A stretch of 64,000 nucleotides of DNA from UBA4781 sp963556045 (GTDB lineage: Bacteria > Chloroflexota > Anaerolineae > Anaerolineales > Anaerolineaceae), in assembly GCA_963556045.3 (NCBI GenBank), contig CAUVYA020000002.1, positions 1,736,001 through 1,800,000 on the forward strand. Direction: 5' to 3'. A program made the translations under genes and the position numbers. Below the pieces are notes generated by a model. It was not told the DNA's origin, did no database searches, and was given only the letters and a program-made list of their open reading frames with translations. Of this stretch, positions 36,429 through 45,808 are shown piece after piece. How positions within the stretch are numbered: position 1 is the stretch's first letter; each line of letters begins with the position of its first letter.

Positions 36429-36851
36429 CTAAAATGGGATATCGTTTTCGTCAACTTCAGGAGCCCCGCCTTCTGATTCAGAACTGCCATCCTGTCCGCC
36501 GCCACGGGTGGAAAGGAAGCGCACGGTCTGGGCGTTCACTTCGTATGAAGATCCGGTGCGACCATCGGCGGTAGTCCAGATGCGCGGGCGACCGCTTTCT
36601 TTATCAGGGTTGAGTGTGCCTTCGATCAGCACCATGCTGCCCTTGTTCAGATACTGGTTGCAGCTTTCAGCCTGTTTGCCCCACACTGAAACACGGAACC
36701 AGGTTGTGACTCGTACCTGATCGCCATTGGCGTTGCGGTAAGAGCGATCTGATGCAACGGAAAAATTGGTGACGGCTTGCCCATTGGGCATGTAGCGCAT
36801 TTCGGGATCCTGCCCGAGACGGCCAACGATGATTAAAGTATGAAATGACAT
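36429..36851 (-). CDS. ssb: Single-stranded DNA-binding protein
   Basis: 140 residues. The OB fold begins with IIVGRLGQDPEMRYMPNGQAVTNFSVASDRSY, a Gly/Ser-rich linker follows near 112-128, and the tail ends in DENDIPF, the acidic tip that recruits repair and replication partners. It leads the minus-strand cluster ssb-translin-Cas4-like-nadK-zinc finger-recN. Confidence 0.95.
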   Translation of the reverse strand: MSFHTLIIVGRLGQDPEMRYMPNGQAVTNFSVASDRSYRNANGDQVRVTTWFRVSVWGKQAESCNQYLNKGSMVLIEGTLNPDKESGRPRIWTTADGRTGSSYEVNAQTVRFLSTRGGGQDGSSESEGGAPEVDENDIPF

Positions 36852-36959
36852 GTTGTTCCTTCCATTCGCTTGTTGATGAGTGATGTTCTATCTTACCATT
36901 TTCATTAATTATATGCGATTATTGACATCAAAAACCTGCTGCCCGATAGAAAACAGGAA

Positions 36960-36968
36960 TGTTATAAT
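36960..36968 (+). promoter_or_regulatory. Extended -10 promoter of the LysM protein gene
   Basis: TGTTATAAT, an extended -10 (TGn plus TATAAT), lies 18 bases before the ATG at 36986, within the divergent region shared with ssb. No good -35 is visible, as is usual for extended -10 promoters. Confidence 0.55.
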
Positions 36969-36985
36969 ACCGAACAGGTGAAACT

Positions 36986-37756
36986 ATGATTAAAAAACAA
37001 ATGCACGTACTTGGAGCATTCGCAATTTGCCTGTTGGTGATGATCATGTTCATTACCACCACCGGCAGTTACCCGCTCCCACAGGCATATTACTATACTC
37101 CCACCCCCCAGGCGGATGGACGCATCATGTATACCGTCAAAGCAAACGACACCTGTATATCCATTGCCCTGTTGAATGGTATTACAGAAGATGATCTACG
37201 CGCTTTGAACAACCTGCAGGGTGATGACTGCCTGTACCTGCAGGAGGGTCAGCAGCTGCTGCTGGGTGTGCTGGAAGAGCCAACTGCCACAGCGGAAGCA
37301 GTGCAGACCAAGCTGGAACCGACCGCCACCCCCTTCAAGGGCAACGGCACCATCTGCATCTACCTGTTCAATGATGAGAACGGCAATGCCATGGCAGATG
37401 AGGTGGAGCTGCCGCTGGCGGGTGGTGAGGTCAGTGTGCGCGATCGTCTCAGCATTGTGAACCTGACCGGCACGACCGATGACAGCGGTGATCCGATCTG
37501 TTTTGAGGATATTCCGGAAGGAGATTACGACCTGAGTGTGGCTATTCCTGAAGGGTACAACCCGACCACGGTGCTGAACTATACCCTCAACCTGCTGCCG
37601 GGGGATGTGTCTATTGTGGATTTTGGCGCACAACCCAGCTCACGCGCGCTGCCCATATTCGGAGAAGATAATTCTTCCCCATTGTTGGGAGTGCTCGGGA
37701 TCGTGTTTATAGCAGCCGGTGTGGGATTATGGTTCTATTTACGGAAACAATCCTGA
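36986..37756 (+). CDS. LysM and Cna/SpaA-like domain cell-surface protein
   Basis: 256 residues. A signal peptide/anchor helix (about 8-28), a Tyr/Pro/Thr-rich stretch, a LysM domain (about 48-90, YTVKANDTCISIALLNGI...LQEGQQLLL), a Thr/Pro linker, then a SpaA/SdrD-like B domain (about 120-215, ICIYLFNDENGNAMAD...YDLSVAIPEGY), and a C-terminal membrane helix (about 235-252) with a short basic tail. It is likely a peptidoglycan-associated surface protein. Monocistronic with its own promoter and terminator. Confidence 0.82.
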   Translation: MIKKQMHVLGAFAICLLVMIMFITTTGSYPLPQAYYYTPTPQADGRIMYTVKANDTCISIALLNGITEDDLRALNNLQGDDCLYLQEGQQLLLGVLEEPTATAEAVQTKLEPTATPFKGNGTICIYLFNDENGNAMADEVELPLAGGEVSVRDRLSIVNLTGTTDDSGDPICFEDIPEGDYDLSVAIPEGYNPTTVLNYTLNLLPGDVSIVDFGAQPSSRALPIFGEDNSSPLLGVLGIVFIAAGVGLWFYLRKQS

Positions 37757-37765
37757 TGATCACAG

Positions 37766-37793
37766 CGCCCCGTGAAAACGGGGCGTTTTTTTT
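37766..37793 (+). terminator. Intrinsic terminator of the LysM protein gene
   Basis: CGCCCCGT pairs with ACGGGGCG around GAAA, followed by eight T residues. Confidence 0.92.
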
Positions 37794-38415
37794 ATGCCAG
37801 CCTTTCTTCCTTCCAGATATCCCCCTCGTTATGATATCCGGCTTGTTCCCAAAAGCCCGCTTTATCCTCGCTGCTGAATTCCAACGCACGCAGCCACTTG
37901 GCGCCTTTCCACAGATAGACGTCCTTTTGTGTTCGGTCGCCGGGCAGCGCCCCCACCAGACCGCGCAGCGGAAAACCGTGCTCGGGTGTGATGGGCTGTC
38001 CCTCGTAATGGGTGGCGAGCAGAAATGTTCTGGATAGTGCAATATCCAGCGGCAGGTTGGCGCTGAAACCGTATTCCGCATGCTGGATGACATACCTGGC
38101 TTGCGCATTGAGCTGCAGGATGCCTTCATCTATCAGGGTTTGAAGCAGAACGCCATCCCAACGGGTGTCGAACTTGCTCCATCTGGTAACACAGTGCAGG
38201 TCATACAGCATGGATGCCCGCGGCAGCCGTAGGAATTCCTGCCAGGTCAGCGTGACCTCTTCTTTCACCTCGCCCCATATACGAAAATTCCATGTTTGCT
38301 CGTCAAAGGCTGGAATCGCTCCGTAGTGCAGTACCGGGAATTTTAAGGTGAGCGTTTGCCCGGGCGGCAGCCGCCCCTGCTGCTGCATACTGGCTTCAAG
38401 CTCTTTTCTATCCAT
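37792..38415 (-). CDS. Molybdopterin-dependent oxidoreductase (sulfite-oxidase fold)
   Basis: 207 residues from the ATG at 38415 (an in-frame ATG 9 bases upstream is also possible). The oxidoreductase molybdopterin-binding domain is recognised by DLHCVTRWSKFDTRWDGV, whose cysteine should ligate molybdenum, and by LPLDIALSRTFLLATHYEGQPITPEHGFPLRG. No signal peptide or Tat motif, so it is probably cytosolic, unlike the periplasmic MsrP. Substrate unknown; no Moco synthesis genes nearby. Confidence 0.9.
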   Translation of the reverse strand: MDRKELEASMQQQGRLPPGQTLTLKFPVLHYGAIPAFDEQTWNFRIWGEVKEEVTLTWQEFLRLPRASMLYDLHCVTRWSKFDTRWDGVLLQTLIDEGILQLNAQARYVIQHAEYGFSANLPLDIALSRTFLLATHYEGQPITPEHGFPLRGLVGALPGDRTQKDVYLWKGAKWLRALEFSSEDKAGFWEQAGYHNEGDIWKEERLA

Positions 38416-38462
38416 AATGGTCAAATTATACCAACCCCTCTTTTTAAGAAAATGGGTTTTAA

Positions 38463-38492
38463 TTGACGTTTATCTGAAAAAGTGAGTAAAAT
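38463..38492 (+). promoter_or_regulatory. Promoter of the histidine kinase gene
   Basis: TTGACG (38463-38468) and TAAAAT (38487-38492) are separated by 18 bases, 33 bases before the start codon at 38525. Confidence 0.55.
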
Positions 38493-38524
38493 GATAGGGG
38501 CTGGAAGTTTTAAGAAAGTATTGT

Positions 38525-39685
38525 ATGCAGGCAAATAAACAGGATTTTGAAGAACGAGAACAATTGCGCCGTGCACGCATTCGCATCGGCAGCAACGGTG
38601 TTACCACAGCATTCATCCTCACATACCTTGAGCGCGCCCTCCCCACACTTTTGGAATTCACCGGCTTTGATGAAGCGGAGATCTATCTCAAACAGGAAAA
38701 AGTTGCCAGCCTGGTGCGTGTGATGCACTATGGTGACATCAATTCGGGTTTTTGGCTGGATGAGATCCAGGAATTGGGCAAGAGCCTGCTGGGTAAAGCG
38801 GCGCAGCAGGTGGAACCGCAGATCATGCCGCTGGATGGAGAGCCTGTCAAAGGGATCAACCCGCTTCTCACGAAAAAAGGGTTCAGCAAATTGTATTGTT
38901 TCCCGATCCGCGCGGAAAGCGGAACAGTGGGTGTGCTCTGTCTGGCAGGCAAAAGAGACCAGCACATGGATGAGGGCGTGGAGGATATGCTCATGGAAGC
39001 CGCTTCAGCAATTGGAGCGGTTATTTTTCACGAACGCCAGACTCTCGAATCGAAACGGTCCATTGTGATGGAAGAACGAGAGCGCATCGGTATGGACCTG
39101 CACGATGGCATCATCCAATCACTGTACGGGGTGGGGCTTTCTCTACAGAATGCCTTGCTGCTGCGCGATAAGAATGAACGCGAGAGCGAAGGGCAGATCG
39201 CAACCGCGCTGGATGCCATCAATGAATCCATCCGCGATATCCGCGCTTACATTCTCGATCTGCGTCCGCGTCAATTACGCGACCAGGATCTCTACCATGG
39301 CATCGAAAGCCTGGTGCGTGAGTTCCGCGCCAATACCCTCATTGAGGTTGACCTGGAGAAAGATCTGAAAAATGTGGAGAACATCCCCGATCTGAGCAGT
39401 GAGATTCTCTTTCATATCTGCCAGGAAGCGTTGGCGAATGTGGCGAAGCACGCCCGCGCCACCAGGGTCAACGTACGCCTGTGGGAAACAACCCAGCGCG
39501 TGATGATCAAGGTCAGTGATGATGGAGCGGGTTTTGATCTGGCAAAGATCAACCAGCGTCTGGGGCATGGGCTATCCAACATGACCACGCGCGCCGAGGC
39601 GGTGGGAGGCGGCATTGAGATCATCTCCATCCGCCACCAGGGTACCACCGTACTGGCATGGGTGCCGAACGCTCCGTCGAAATGA
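38525..39685 (+). CDS. Soluble sensor histidine kinase, GAF plus NarL-type kinase
   Basis: 386 residues, no membrane helix. A GAF-like sensor domain (about 25-170) precedes a HisKA_3 dimerisation domain with the phospho-acceptor His193 in ERIGMDLHDGIIQSLYGVG, then a HATPase_c domain (CQEALANVAKHARA, DDGAGFD, GLSNMTTRAEAVGG). Such kinases pair with LuxR-type response regulators, but none is encoded next to it. The signal sensed by the GAF domain is unknown. Confidence 0.92.
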   Translation: MQANKQDFEEREQLRRARIRIGSNGVTTAFILTYLERALPTLLEFTGFDEAEIYLKQEKVASLVRVMHYGDINSGFWLDEIQELGKSLLGKAAQQVEPQIMPLDGEPVKGINPLLTKKGFSKLYCFPIRAESGTVGVLCLAGKRDQHMDEGVEDMLMEAASAIGAVIFHERQTLESKRSIVMEERERIGMDLHDGIIQSLYGVGLSLQNALLLRDKNERESEGQIATALDAINESIRDIRAYILDLRPRQLRDQDLYHGIESLVREFRANTLIEVDLEKDLKNVENIPDLSSEILFHICQEALANVAKHARATRVNVRLWETTQRVMIKVSDDGAGFDLAKINQRLGHGLSNMTTRAEAVGGGIEIISIRHQGTTVLAWVPNAPSK

Positions 39686-39739
39686 ATTTCCGTTACAATA
39701 TCTCCCTATCACAAATATTTAAAGGAACATTGTGCGTTG

Positions 39740-40480
39740 ATGGTAGACGAAAACAGATCCGATAAAGCCGCATTGCGCGGAGAACCATCCTATGTGTGGC
39801 GGGCAGGGCAGGAGCGCCGGCTGGCGATGATCCGCCAGTACGCCGGTGAACGACTGGGGGGCACGGTGCTGGAAAACGGTTGCGGGGTAGGTCAGTACCT
39901 GCAGCGCCTGGATGAACAGGCTGCTCTGGCAGTAGGGCTGGATGTGGATTTCGAACGTGTGCTGGAGACTCGCCAAAAAGGGTTGAGCGTGCAGCTCGCC
40001 GTGGGGGAAGCGCTGCCGCATGCCGCTCAGACCTTTGACCTGATCGTCAGCAACGAGGTCATCGAGCATGTCGAGGATGACCGCCGGGCGGTCGCCGAGA
40101 TGGTGCGGGTGCTCAAACCGGGCGGGCGTCTGGTGCTGTTCTGCCCCAATCGCGGCTATCCCTTTGAAACGCACGGCATCTACTGGAAGGGCGAGTACCG
40201 TTTCGGCAACAAGTTCTTCGTCAATTACCTGCCGGATTGCTGGCGCAATAAACTGGCGCCGCATGTGCGCGTGTACCGCACTCGCGACCTGCACAAACTG
40301 TTTGCCGGATTGCCGGTGCGCATTGTGCGCCGCACGGTCATCTTCGGTGCCTATGACAACATCATCCGCCGCAGCCCGCTGCTGGGCAAGATGGTAAGAG
40401 CAGTACTGCAGTTCCTGGAAAAAACGTTCCTGCGCGGATTGGGGCTTTCCCATTTCTGGGTGGTGGAGAAAGAACAATAA
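39740..40480 (+). CDS. Class I SAM-dependent methyltransferase
   Basis: 246 residues from the ATG at 39740 (a TTG one codon earlier is possible). The SAM-binding motif I is VLENGCGVGQYLQRL near 44, motif II DLIVSNEVIEHVEDD near 100, followed by VLKPGGRLVLFCPN. Methyltransferase_11 family; the substrate cannot be told. This gene is noticeably GC-rich. A long open frame on the opposite strand is a shadow of that composition. Confidence 0.88.
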   Translation: MVDENRSDKAALRGEPSYVWRAGQERRLAMIRQYAGERLGGTVLENGCGVGQYLQRLDEQAALAVGLDVDFERVLETRQKGLSVQLAVGEALPHAAQTFDLIVSNEVIEHVEDDRRAVAEMVRVLKPGGRLVLFCPNRGYPFETHGIYWKGEYRFGNKFFVNYLPDCWRNKLAPHVRVYRTRDLHKLFAGLPVRIVRRTVIFGAYDNIIRRSPLLGKMVRAVLQFLEKTFLRGLGLSHFWVVEKEQ

Positions 40481-40509
40481 AGAAATTGCTAAAATTTCAA
40501 TTCTGATTC

Positions 40510-40971
40510 TTATTGTTTGTACTCTATAACCGCTTTTCCATCTTGTATCTCGATGACCGCTCCCGGCTTGATGCTCTCGATCTCTTCGGTGCTCAAACTG
40601 AAGCCCAGTTCATCCAGGAAGGCTTTTGCATAGCGCGGTCCCTCGCCGATATATCCCAGCGAGAGGAAGTGAATGTCATAATTCCCACGCCGGGGTCCCG
40701 AATAGACGCTCCCTTTTTCAAAATTGAAGTTGATCTCAAATTTTGGGAAGTGGCTTAAATATTCCACCGATTGCAGCTCCCCATACGCCTCACGGTATTG
40801 GCGAGCCAGTTTGCGGTAACCGCGCTCTATGGGACCCTCCTGCTTGCCCATGCTGCCGGTCTGGTTGTTGAAACCGCACGCCGGGCAGTCCGGCATCCCT
40901 AACCCGTTCCAGTATGTGTCATCCCATTCGAAAGAAATCCCGCAGTGATTGCAGGTTGTGACCAATTTCAT
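40510..40971 (-). CDS. Zinc-ribbon hypothetical protein
   Basis: 153 residues from the ATG at 40971, set by an AGGAGG ribosome-binding site just upstream; a frame beginning at 41016 has no such site. CNHC near the start and CPAC about 25 residues later form a four-cysteine zinc ribbon. The rest is a basic region (RGYRKLARQYREAYG) and a C-terminal acidic half. No known function. Confidence 0.7.
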   Translation of the reverse strand: MKLVTTCNHCGISFEWDDTYWNGLGMPDCPACGFNNQTGSMGKQEGPIERGYRKLARQYREAYGELQSVEYLSHFPKFEINFNFEKGSVYSGPRRGNYDIHFLSLGYIGEGPRYAKAFLDELGFSLSTEEIESIKPGAVIEIQDGKAVIEYKQ

Positions 40972-41132
40972 GATTATCCTCCTGTGCTGATGGCTTGTAT
41001 CACCAGTGCTCTGCAATTAAGTATGATTTTACATCCGATGGTCAAATATGGAGGGTGCGAGATTCCAGCCTGGTCGGTGAAATGGACGAAGTTTTTTATG
41101 GATGATGCGCTGCGAGCGGAGAAAACGAGACC

Positions 41133-42032
41133 TTACTGCACGCGAAAATCGTAGATGCCATCCTGATAGGGGAAGGTCGTGCCGCACTGCGGGCAGGTGA
41201 TATCGGCTTCCTGCGCTTCCAGCGGATGATTTCCGCACTGCGGGCAGCGGAAGGCAAAATCCTGCCGGGGCATACCCTCTGCCAGTGTACTCTTCACGAA
41301 TACGCTGGGGGTTAACTGCCATGCGGCACCCGTCCACTGCAGGGCGGAATCCAGCGCTTTCAAGATGCCCAGCGGCACATGCCGCTTGAGAAAACCCACC
41401 CGGAAGTGTGAGACGCTCAACTGCCGCTCGATCTGAAAATCAAGGGCACGCAGCCACTGCCTGATCTGGCGCGGGTGGAAATTGAAGTTCAATTCCACGA
41501 ACTCCACCTGTTCCAATGTGTAGGGATTCCAGGATTGTTTCCCCAGCGCATAGCGCAGGATAGATTTTAAATTGCGCTTGTTGGCGAATTCCAGGATGAA
41601 GGTGCTGTCCTTTGCCAGCACCTGCCTGACCTGCCGCAGGGCGCTTTCCGCTTCCTTCAAATGGTGAATGGTGCGGATCATGGTCGCGCCATCAAACACG
41701 GCGGGCGCGAAGGGCAGTTTGTACACATCCGCTGCCACGTAGCGGTAGCGGGCTGAATCGCCCAGCCTGGCGCGCGCCTGCTCGAGCTGGCTGCGCGAAT
41801 AATCCAGCAGGGTGATCTGTTCATAGCCTGTGTAGCGCGTGGTGTTGCGCCCGGCGCCGGCGCCGGCTTCCAGCAGGTGCTTGCCGTGTGCGGGCAGCAG
41901 GCGGCGCAGTGCGATCTCTTCGACCGCGTCTTCATAGGCGCGCCCGCCTTCTTCCCAGAACACTTTTTGATATTCTGAACCCTCATAATCGCAGATAGGT
42001 GCTTTTGCCATGCGCAGTTTTTCCATTCTCAC
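41133..42032 (-). CDS. SAM-dependent methyltransferase with C-terminal zinc ribbon
   Basis: 299 residues; the true start may be the third or eighth residue, since three close Met codons occur. The methyltransferase core has LLEAGAGAGRNT near 54-65, DGATMIRTIHHLKEAE near 115-130. The C-terminal about 45 residues form a Trm112/rubredoxin-like zinc ribbon: FRCPQCGNHP and ITCPQCGTTFPY. The fused ribbon may help bind the substrate. It resembles enzymes acting on small molecules or tRNA; the target is unknown. Confidence 0.83.
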   Translation of the reverse strand: MRMEKLRMAKAPICDYEGSEYQKVFWEEGGRAYEDAVEEIALRRLLPAHGKHLLEAGAGAGRNTTRYTGYEQITLLDYSRSQLEQARARLGDSARYRYVAADVYKLPFAPAVFDGATMIRTIHHLKEAESALRQVRQVLAKDSTFILEFANKRNLKSILRYALGKQSWNPYTLEQVEFVELNFNFHPRQIRQWLRALDFQIERQLSVSHFRVGFLKRHVPLGILKALDSALQWTGAAWQLTPSVFVKSTLAEGMPRQDFAFRCPQCGNHPLEAQEADITCPQCGTTFPYQDGIYDFRVQ

Positions 42033-42206
42033 AGGATACGATCAGCGCTTAAGCATACCCTGTGAAAAATGCACTGTCAACTTGGGATAGGCTCTTTTTC
42101 ATAACTTCCGGCGACTTAAAAGGAGATGACCTTCCGGGATGAAGAATGGAGAATCCAAATTCGAGTAAAATTCTTTTCTGCTTGAATTATTAAAAGGAAA
42201 ATACCT

Positions 42207-44090
42207 GTGTCTTTGATCACTGCAACGCGTCTCTCAAAATCGTATGGAGCGGAAGATCTTTTCAGCGATGTTTCGTTGAGCATTCCCCATCATGCCCGCA
42301 TTGGGCTGGTGGGAGAAAACGGCATTGGAAAGACCACTCTGCTGCGTATGCTGATCGGATTGGAGAAATCGGATAGCGGCAGCATTGCCCGCGCCAGAGA
42401 TCTCAAGATGGGCTACCTGCCGCAGGAATCGCGCTTTGAAACTTCCCAGACCCTGCAGCAGGAATGCCGCGATGCACTGCAGCATGTCTTTGCCATGCAG
42501 CAGGAGATCGAACAACTGGGTGAGCAATTGCAGAAGACCCCTGATGACGATGCCCTCATCACTCGCCTGGGGAATCTGCACGAGCAGTTCGAGCGGTTGG
42601 GCGGCTATACTATCGATTCCTATATCCTGCGCATTATCAACGGGCTGGGGTTCAGTGAAAATGATCTCACCCGTCCCATCATGCAGTTTTCGGGGGGCGA
42701 GCGCACGCGCGCCTACCTGGCGAAACTGCTGCTGATGAACCCCGACCTGCTGCTGCTGGATGAACCCACCAACCATCTGGATATCCAGGCGATGGAATGG
42801 CTGGAAGATTTTCTGAAACGCTATGACGGGGCGGTGGTCATCGTTTCGCACGACCGTTATTTTCTCGACCAGACCGTGCATACTATCTGGGAGATGACTC
42901 CCACCATCGAAGCTTATTCTGGTAACTACTCAGCATTTCTCCTGCAGCGCCAGGAGCGCATGCAGCATTTGATGAAAGAATATGAAAAACAGCAGGAACA
43001 CATTGCCAAAGAAGAAGATTACATCCGCCGCAACATCGCCGGACAGAATACAAATCAGGCAAAGGGTCGCCGCCGGCGTCTGGAGCGTATGGTCAGGGAA
43101 GGGCTGCTGGTGCCGCCTGCGCGCAAACGCCGTATGGCACTGGGATTCAAGGATACCCGCCGTTCTGGGGACATCATCCTGCGCAGCGAGCAGCTTCAGG
43201 TAGGTTTCAAGGATGAGAATGTTTCCCTGTTCAGCATGCCGGATGTGGAGCTGCGCCGCGGTGAGTGCGTAGGCGTGATCGGACCCAACGGGGCGGGCAA
43301 GACCACCCTGCTGCGCACCATTTTGGGGCAGCTTCCGCCATTTAAAGGGCACATCAAACTGGGCGCCAGCCTGGATGTGGGCTATTTTGCCCAGGCACAT
43401 GAGGATCTGCATGATGATTGGACACTCATGCAGGAGATCCAGGCGAATTCCATCGGTATGCTGCCGGCTGAGATCCGCAGCTATCTGGGGAAGTTCCTTT
43501 TCAGCGGGGATGATGTTTTCAAGACTGTAGGAGTATTGAGCGGCGGTGAGCGCGGGCGTCTGGCGCTGGCGATCCTTGCTTTGCAGGGCGTCAACCTCAT
43601 CTTTCTGGATGAACCTACCAACCACCTTGATCTGCCATCGCAGGAGATCTTGCAGGCGGTGCTTTCCGATTTCAATGGCACCATCCTGCTGGTGACGCAT
43701 GACCGCTACCTGCTGGAAGCGCTGGCGACCCAGATCTGGATGGTGGATCCTGCCGAGAAGAACCTGCACGTTTTCAAGGGAGGCTATCTTGAATTCCGTG
43801 AAGCCACCCGAAAAATAGAGGACGGGAAAGAGAACCTTCCTGCGAAATCTGATAAGAATAACGTAAAGAAAACACCCCGTAAAAAAGTGAGCGGGCATCT
43901 ACTGGCTGCGATGGAAAAAGAGATCCATCAAAAGGAACAGGAACTGCATGCGCTGGAACAAGAACTGCGCACTCCCGGTCTGGATCCCGAAAAAGTGGGT
44001 GAATTGGGTGAAAAATACATCTTCATCCAGCAGCAGCTCGATGATATGATTAAAGCGTGGGACAAATCGTATGAAAAATATACTTTGTGA
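42207..44090 (+). CDS. ABC-F family ATPase
   Basis: 627 residues from a GTG start with AAAGGAAA upstream. Two ABC domains: Walker A GENGIGKTT near 37-45 with SGGERTRAYLAKLLL and LLLLDEPTNHLD, and GPNGAGKTT near 361 with SGGERGRLALAILAL and LIFLDEPTNHLD. The linker between the domains (about 240-310) is the charged P-site interaction segment, and a C-terminal coiled coil spans about 565-625, so it is closest to Uup/YheS/YfmR-type translation factors. Such proteins act on stalled ribosomes. No antibiotic-resistance context is present. Confidence 0.93.
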   Translation: MSLITATRLSKSYGAEDLFSDVSLSIPHHARIGLVGENGIGKTTLLRMLIGLEKSDSGSIARARDLKMGYLPQESRFETSQTLQQECRDALQHVFAMQQEIEQLGEQLQKTPDDDALITRLGNLHEQFERLGGYTIDSYILRIINGLGFSENDLTRPIMQFSGGERTRAYLAKLLLMNPDLLLLDEPTNHLDIQAMEWLEDFLKRYDGAVVIVSHDRYFLDQTVHTIWEMTPTIEAYSGNYSAFLLQRQERMQHLMKEYEKQQEHIAKEEDYIRRNIAGQNTNQAKGRRRRLERMVREGLLVPPARKRRMALGFKDTRRSGDIILRSEQLQVGFKDENVSLFSMPDVELRRGECVGVIGPNGAGKTTLLRTILGQLPPFKGHIKLGASLDVGYFAQAHEDLHDDWTLMQEIQANSIGMLPAEIRSYLGKFLFSGDDVFKTVGVLSGGERGRLALAILALQGVNLIFLDEPTNHLDLPSQEILQAVLSDFNGTILLVTHDRYLLEALATQIWMVDPAEKNLHVFKGGYLEFREATRKIEDGKENLPAKSDKNNVKKTPRKKVSGHLLAAMEKEIHQKEQELHALEQELRTPGLDPEKVGELGEKYIFIQQQLDDMIKAWDKSYEKYTL

Positions 44091-44122
44091 TTATTTCTAT
44101 TACAACTGAATGAGGAGACCGA

Positions 44123-45187
44123 TTGAAAAAGAAAAAGGTTGCTCTACTTGCTAACCTTAAGGTTAATGCACCTCACTGGGAGGGCATACCTGATGATCAA
44201 TGGGATGATCTGGATTCCGAGAAGACGATTAATACAATACTGGAAGCTATGCGAAACGGGGGCTATGAGAGTGAGTTTTTTGAAGGGAACACCACGGTAG
44301 TTGATGCCCTGCCCAAATACAAACCGGATATCTGTTTTAATATCTGTGAGGGACATTACGGCGATTCACGTGAAGCGCATATTCCTGCTATTCTGGAAAT
44401 GCTGCGCATTCCCTATACCGGCTCGCGCGTTATGACGCTTTCACTGGCGCTGGATAAACCCATGACCAAGCGCATTCTTGATTTTCATGGGCTGCCAACC
44501 CCGCCATTCCAGACCTTCGAACGCAGTGATGAACCACTGGATACCTCATTGCGTTTTCCACTGTTCGTCAAACCCAGCCGAGAGGGCACCAGCATGGGTG
44601 TTAGTTTAAAATCGGTTGTCAACAATTATGACGAATTGCACGAGCAGGTTTCCCACATTCTGGATCGCTATCACCAGCCCGCCTTGGTGGAAGAGTATAT
44701 CGAAGGACGCGAGGTTACGGTCGGTCTGGTTGGTAATTTAAACGGACCCATCGCACGCCGCATTCCCCATGATCCTGATCTGCCGCGCATCCAATCGGGA
44801 TTGCGCTTCCTGCCTCCCATGGAAGTGGATCTGAATCCCTATTTATTGACAGACGCGGTTTATTCCAACCGCTTGAAGGTGGCACTAGCGGAAGACCTGA
44901 ATTACATCTGTCCGGCGCCGCTGGATGAGGATATGGTGGATGAACTCAACTGGCTGGCAGCCGCGGTTTTCCGCGTGCTGGGTGCGCTGGATGTGGCGCG
45001 CGTTGATTTCAGGCTGGATGTGAAGGATAATTGGAAACCTTATATCCTGGAGATCAATCCCCTGCCGGGGCTTTCTCCCGGTATTTCTGATCTGGTCATT
45101 GCTTCCAAAGCGGATGGCATCTCGCACGAAGAATTGATCATAACCATCCTGCAAACCGCTCTGGAACGCTATAACTTACTGGATTAA
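44123..45187 (+). CDS. D-alanine-D-alanine ligase-like ATP-grasp enzyme
   Basis: 354 residues from a TTG start, supported by a GAGGAG sequence 5 bases upstream. The ATP-grasp features are FVKPSREGTSMGVS near 150-163, ALVEEYIEGREVTVGLVG near 190, RVDFRLD and ILEINPLPGLSP near the end. The N-terminal FNICEGHYGDSREAHIPAILEMLRIPYTGS replaces the classical HGxxGEDGxxQG segment. It could make a dipeptide for the cell wall or another peptide bond; no mur genes are adjacent. It ends 9 bases from convergent gene 45197. Confidence 0.85.
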   Translation: MKKKKVALLANLKVNAPHWEGIPDDQWDDLDSEKTINTILEAMRNGGYESEFFEGNTTVVDALPKYKPDICFNICEGHYGDSREAHIPAILEMLRIPYTGSRVMTLSLALDKPMTKRILDFHGLPTPPFQTFERSDEPLDTSLRFPLFVKPSREGTSMGVSLKSVVNNYDELHEQVSHILDRYHQPALVEEYIEGREVTVGLVGNLNGPIARRIPHDPDLPRIQSGLRFLPPMEVDLNPYLLTDAVYSNRLKVALAEDLNYICPAPLDEDMVDELNWLAAAVFRVLGALDVARVDFRLDVKDNWKPYILEINPLPGLSPGISDLVIASKADGISHEELIITILQTALERYNLLD

Positions 45188-45196
45188 AAGGAGAAC

Positions 45197-45805
45197 CTAC
45201 CCCCGCAGATCCAGCAGTTCTGACAGCGGTGTACCGTTCACAAGAATGCTCACACTGTCAACGGTGGAGAATTGAAGCGCCAGTTCCGTCAATTGCGCTT
45301 CGATGCGGGGGATATCACATTCCCCGCCATACACCAGTGTCCCGCTCAGGGCGATGGTCGCCTGGCGGTCGCTGATATCCAGCGATTCTATCTGCAGATC
45401 GGATAAATACAGCGCATTATACAGCCCCGATTCGCCGTAGGTCGCTGCAGCGGGCAGATTGAGCAGGGCGGTCAGGGCAGCGCGCAATACCGCCAGTGTG
45501 GGTTCAACGGCAACCTCCACGGCGACCAGGCTGTCGCCGCAGCCGATCATCTCTCCTGAAGCGCCATTATCACCAATTGCTACCAGATAGATCAATACCG
45601 TTTGTGGTTTGGATGGCAGCGCAGTTGCCTGTGGAGTGGGTGGAATGGTAGCTGTGAACGTTGCGGTGGGGGGCAGCGGGGAGGCGCTGGGGGTGCTGCT
45701 AGGCTGGGGGAGTGCAGTAGCCGTGGGCAGTACATCACTCGCAGCGGAACAGGCGCCTACCAGCAGAAGCGCCAGCATACCTGTCAAACACCAGAAGCGT
45801 TTCAT
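45197..45805 (-). CDS. GerMN-domain lipoprotein
   Basis: 202 residues. A signal peptide ends in LVGAC (Cys19), followed by a Thr/Pro/Ala/Ser-rich linker (about 25-65) and a GerMN-like domain (about 70-198), with the recognisable VAVEVAVEPTLAVLRAALTALLN segment and an ILVNGTPLSELLD end. GerMN domains occur in spore germination and in many non-spore envelope proteins; a germination role is not implied. It starts 3 bases after nadE, so it is cotranscribed. Confidence 0.78.
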   Translation of the reverse strand: MKRFWCLTGMLALLLVGACSAASDVLPTATALPQPSSTPSASPLPPTATFTATIPPTPQATALPSKPQTVLIYLVAIGDNGASGEMIGCGDSLVAVEVAVEPTLAVLRAALTALLNLPAAATYGESGLYNALYLSDLQIESLDISDRQATIALSGTLVYGGECDIPRIEAQLTELALQFSTVDSVSILVNGTPLSELLDLRG

Positions 45806-45808
45806 GAA

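Noticed and set aside
39719..40477. A 252-residue open frame opposite the methyltransferase gene at 39740-40480
   Set aside because: It mirrors a GC-rich coding gene whose protein has clear SAM-binding motifs; the antisense product has no recognisable domain.
42930..43898. A 322-residue open frame opposite the ABC-F gene
   Set aside because: It lies wholly antisense to the second half of a well-supported ABC-F protein and shows no domain or start signal.
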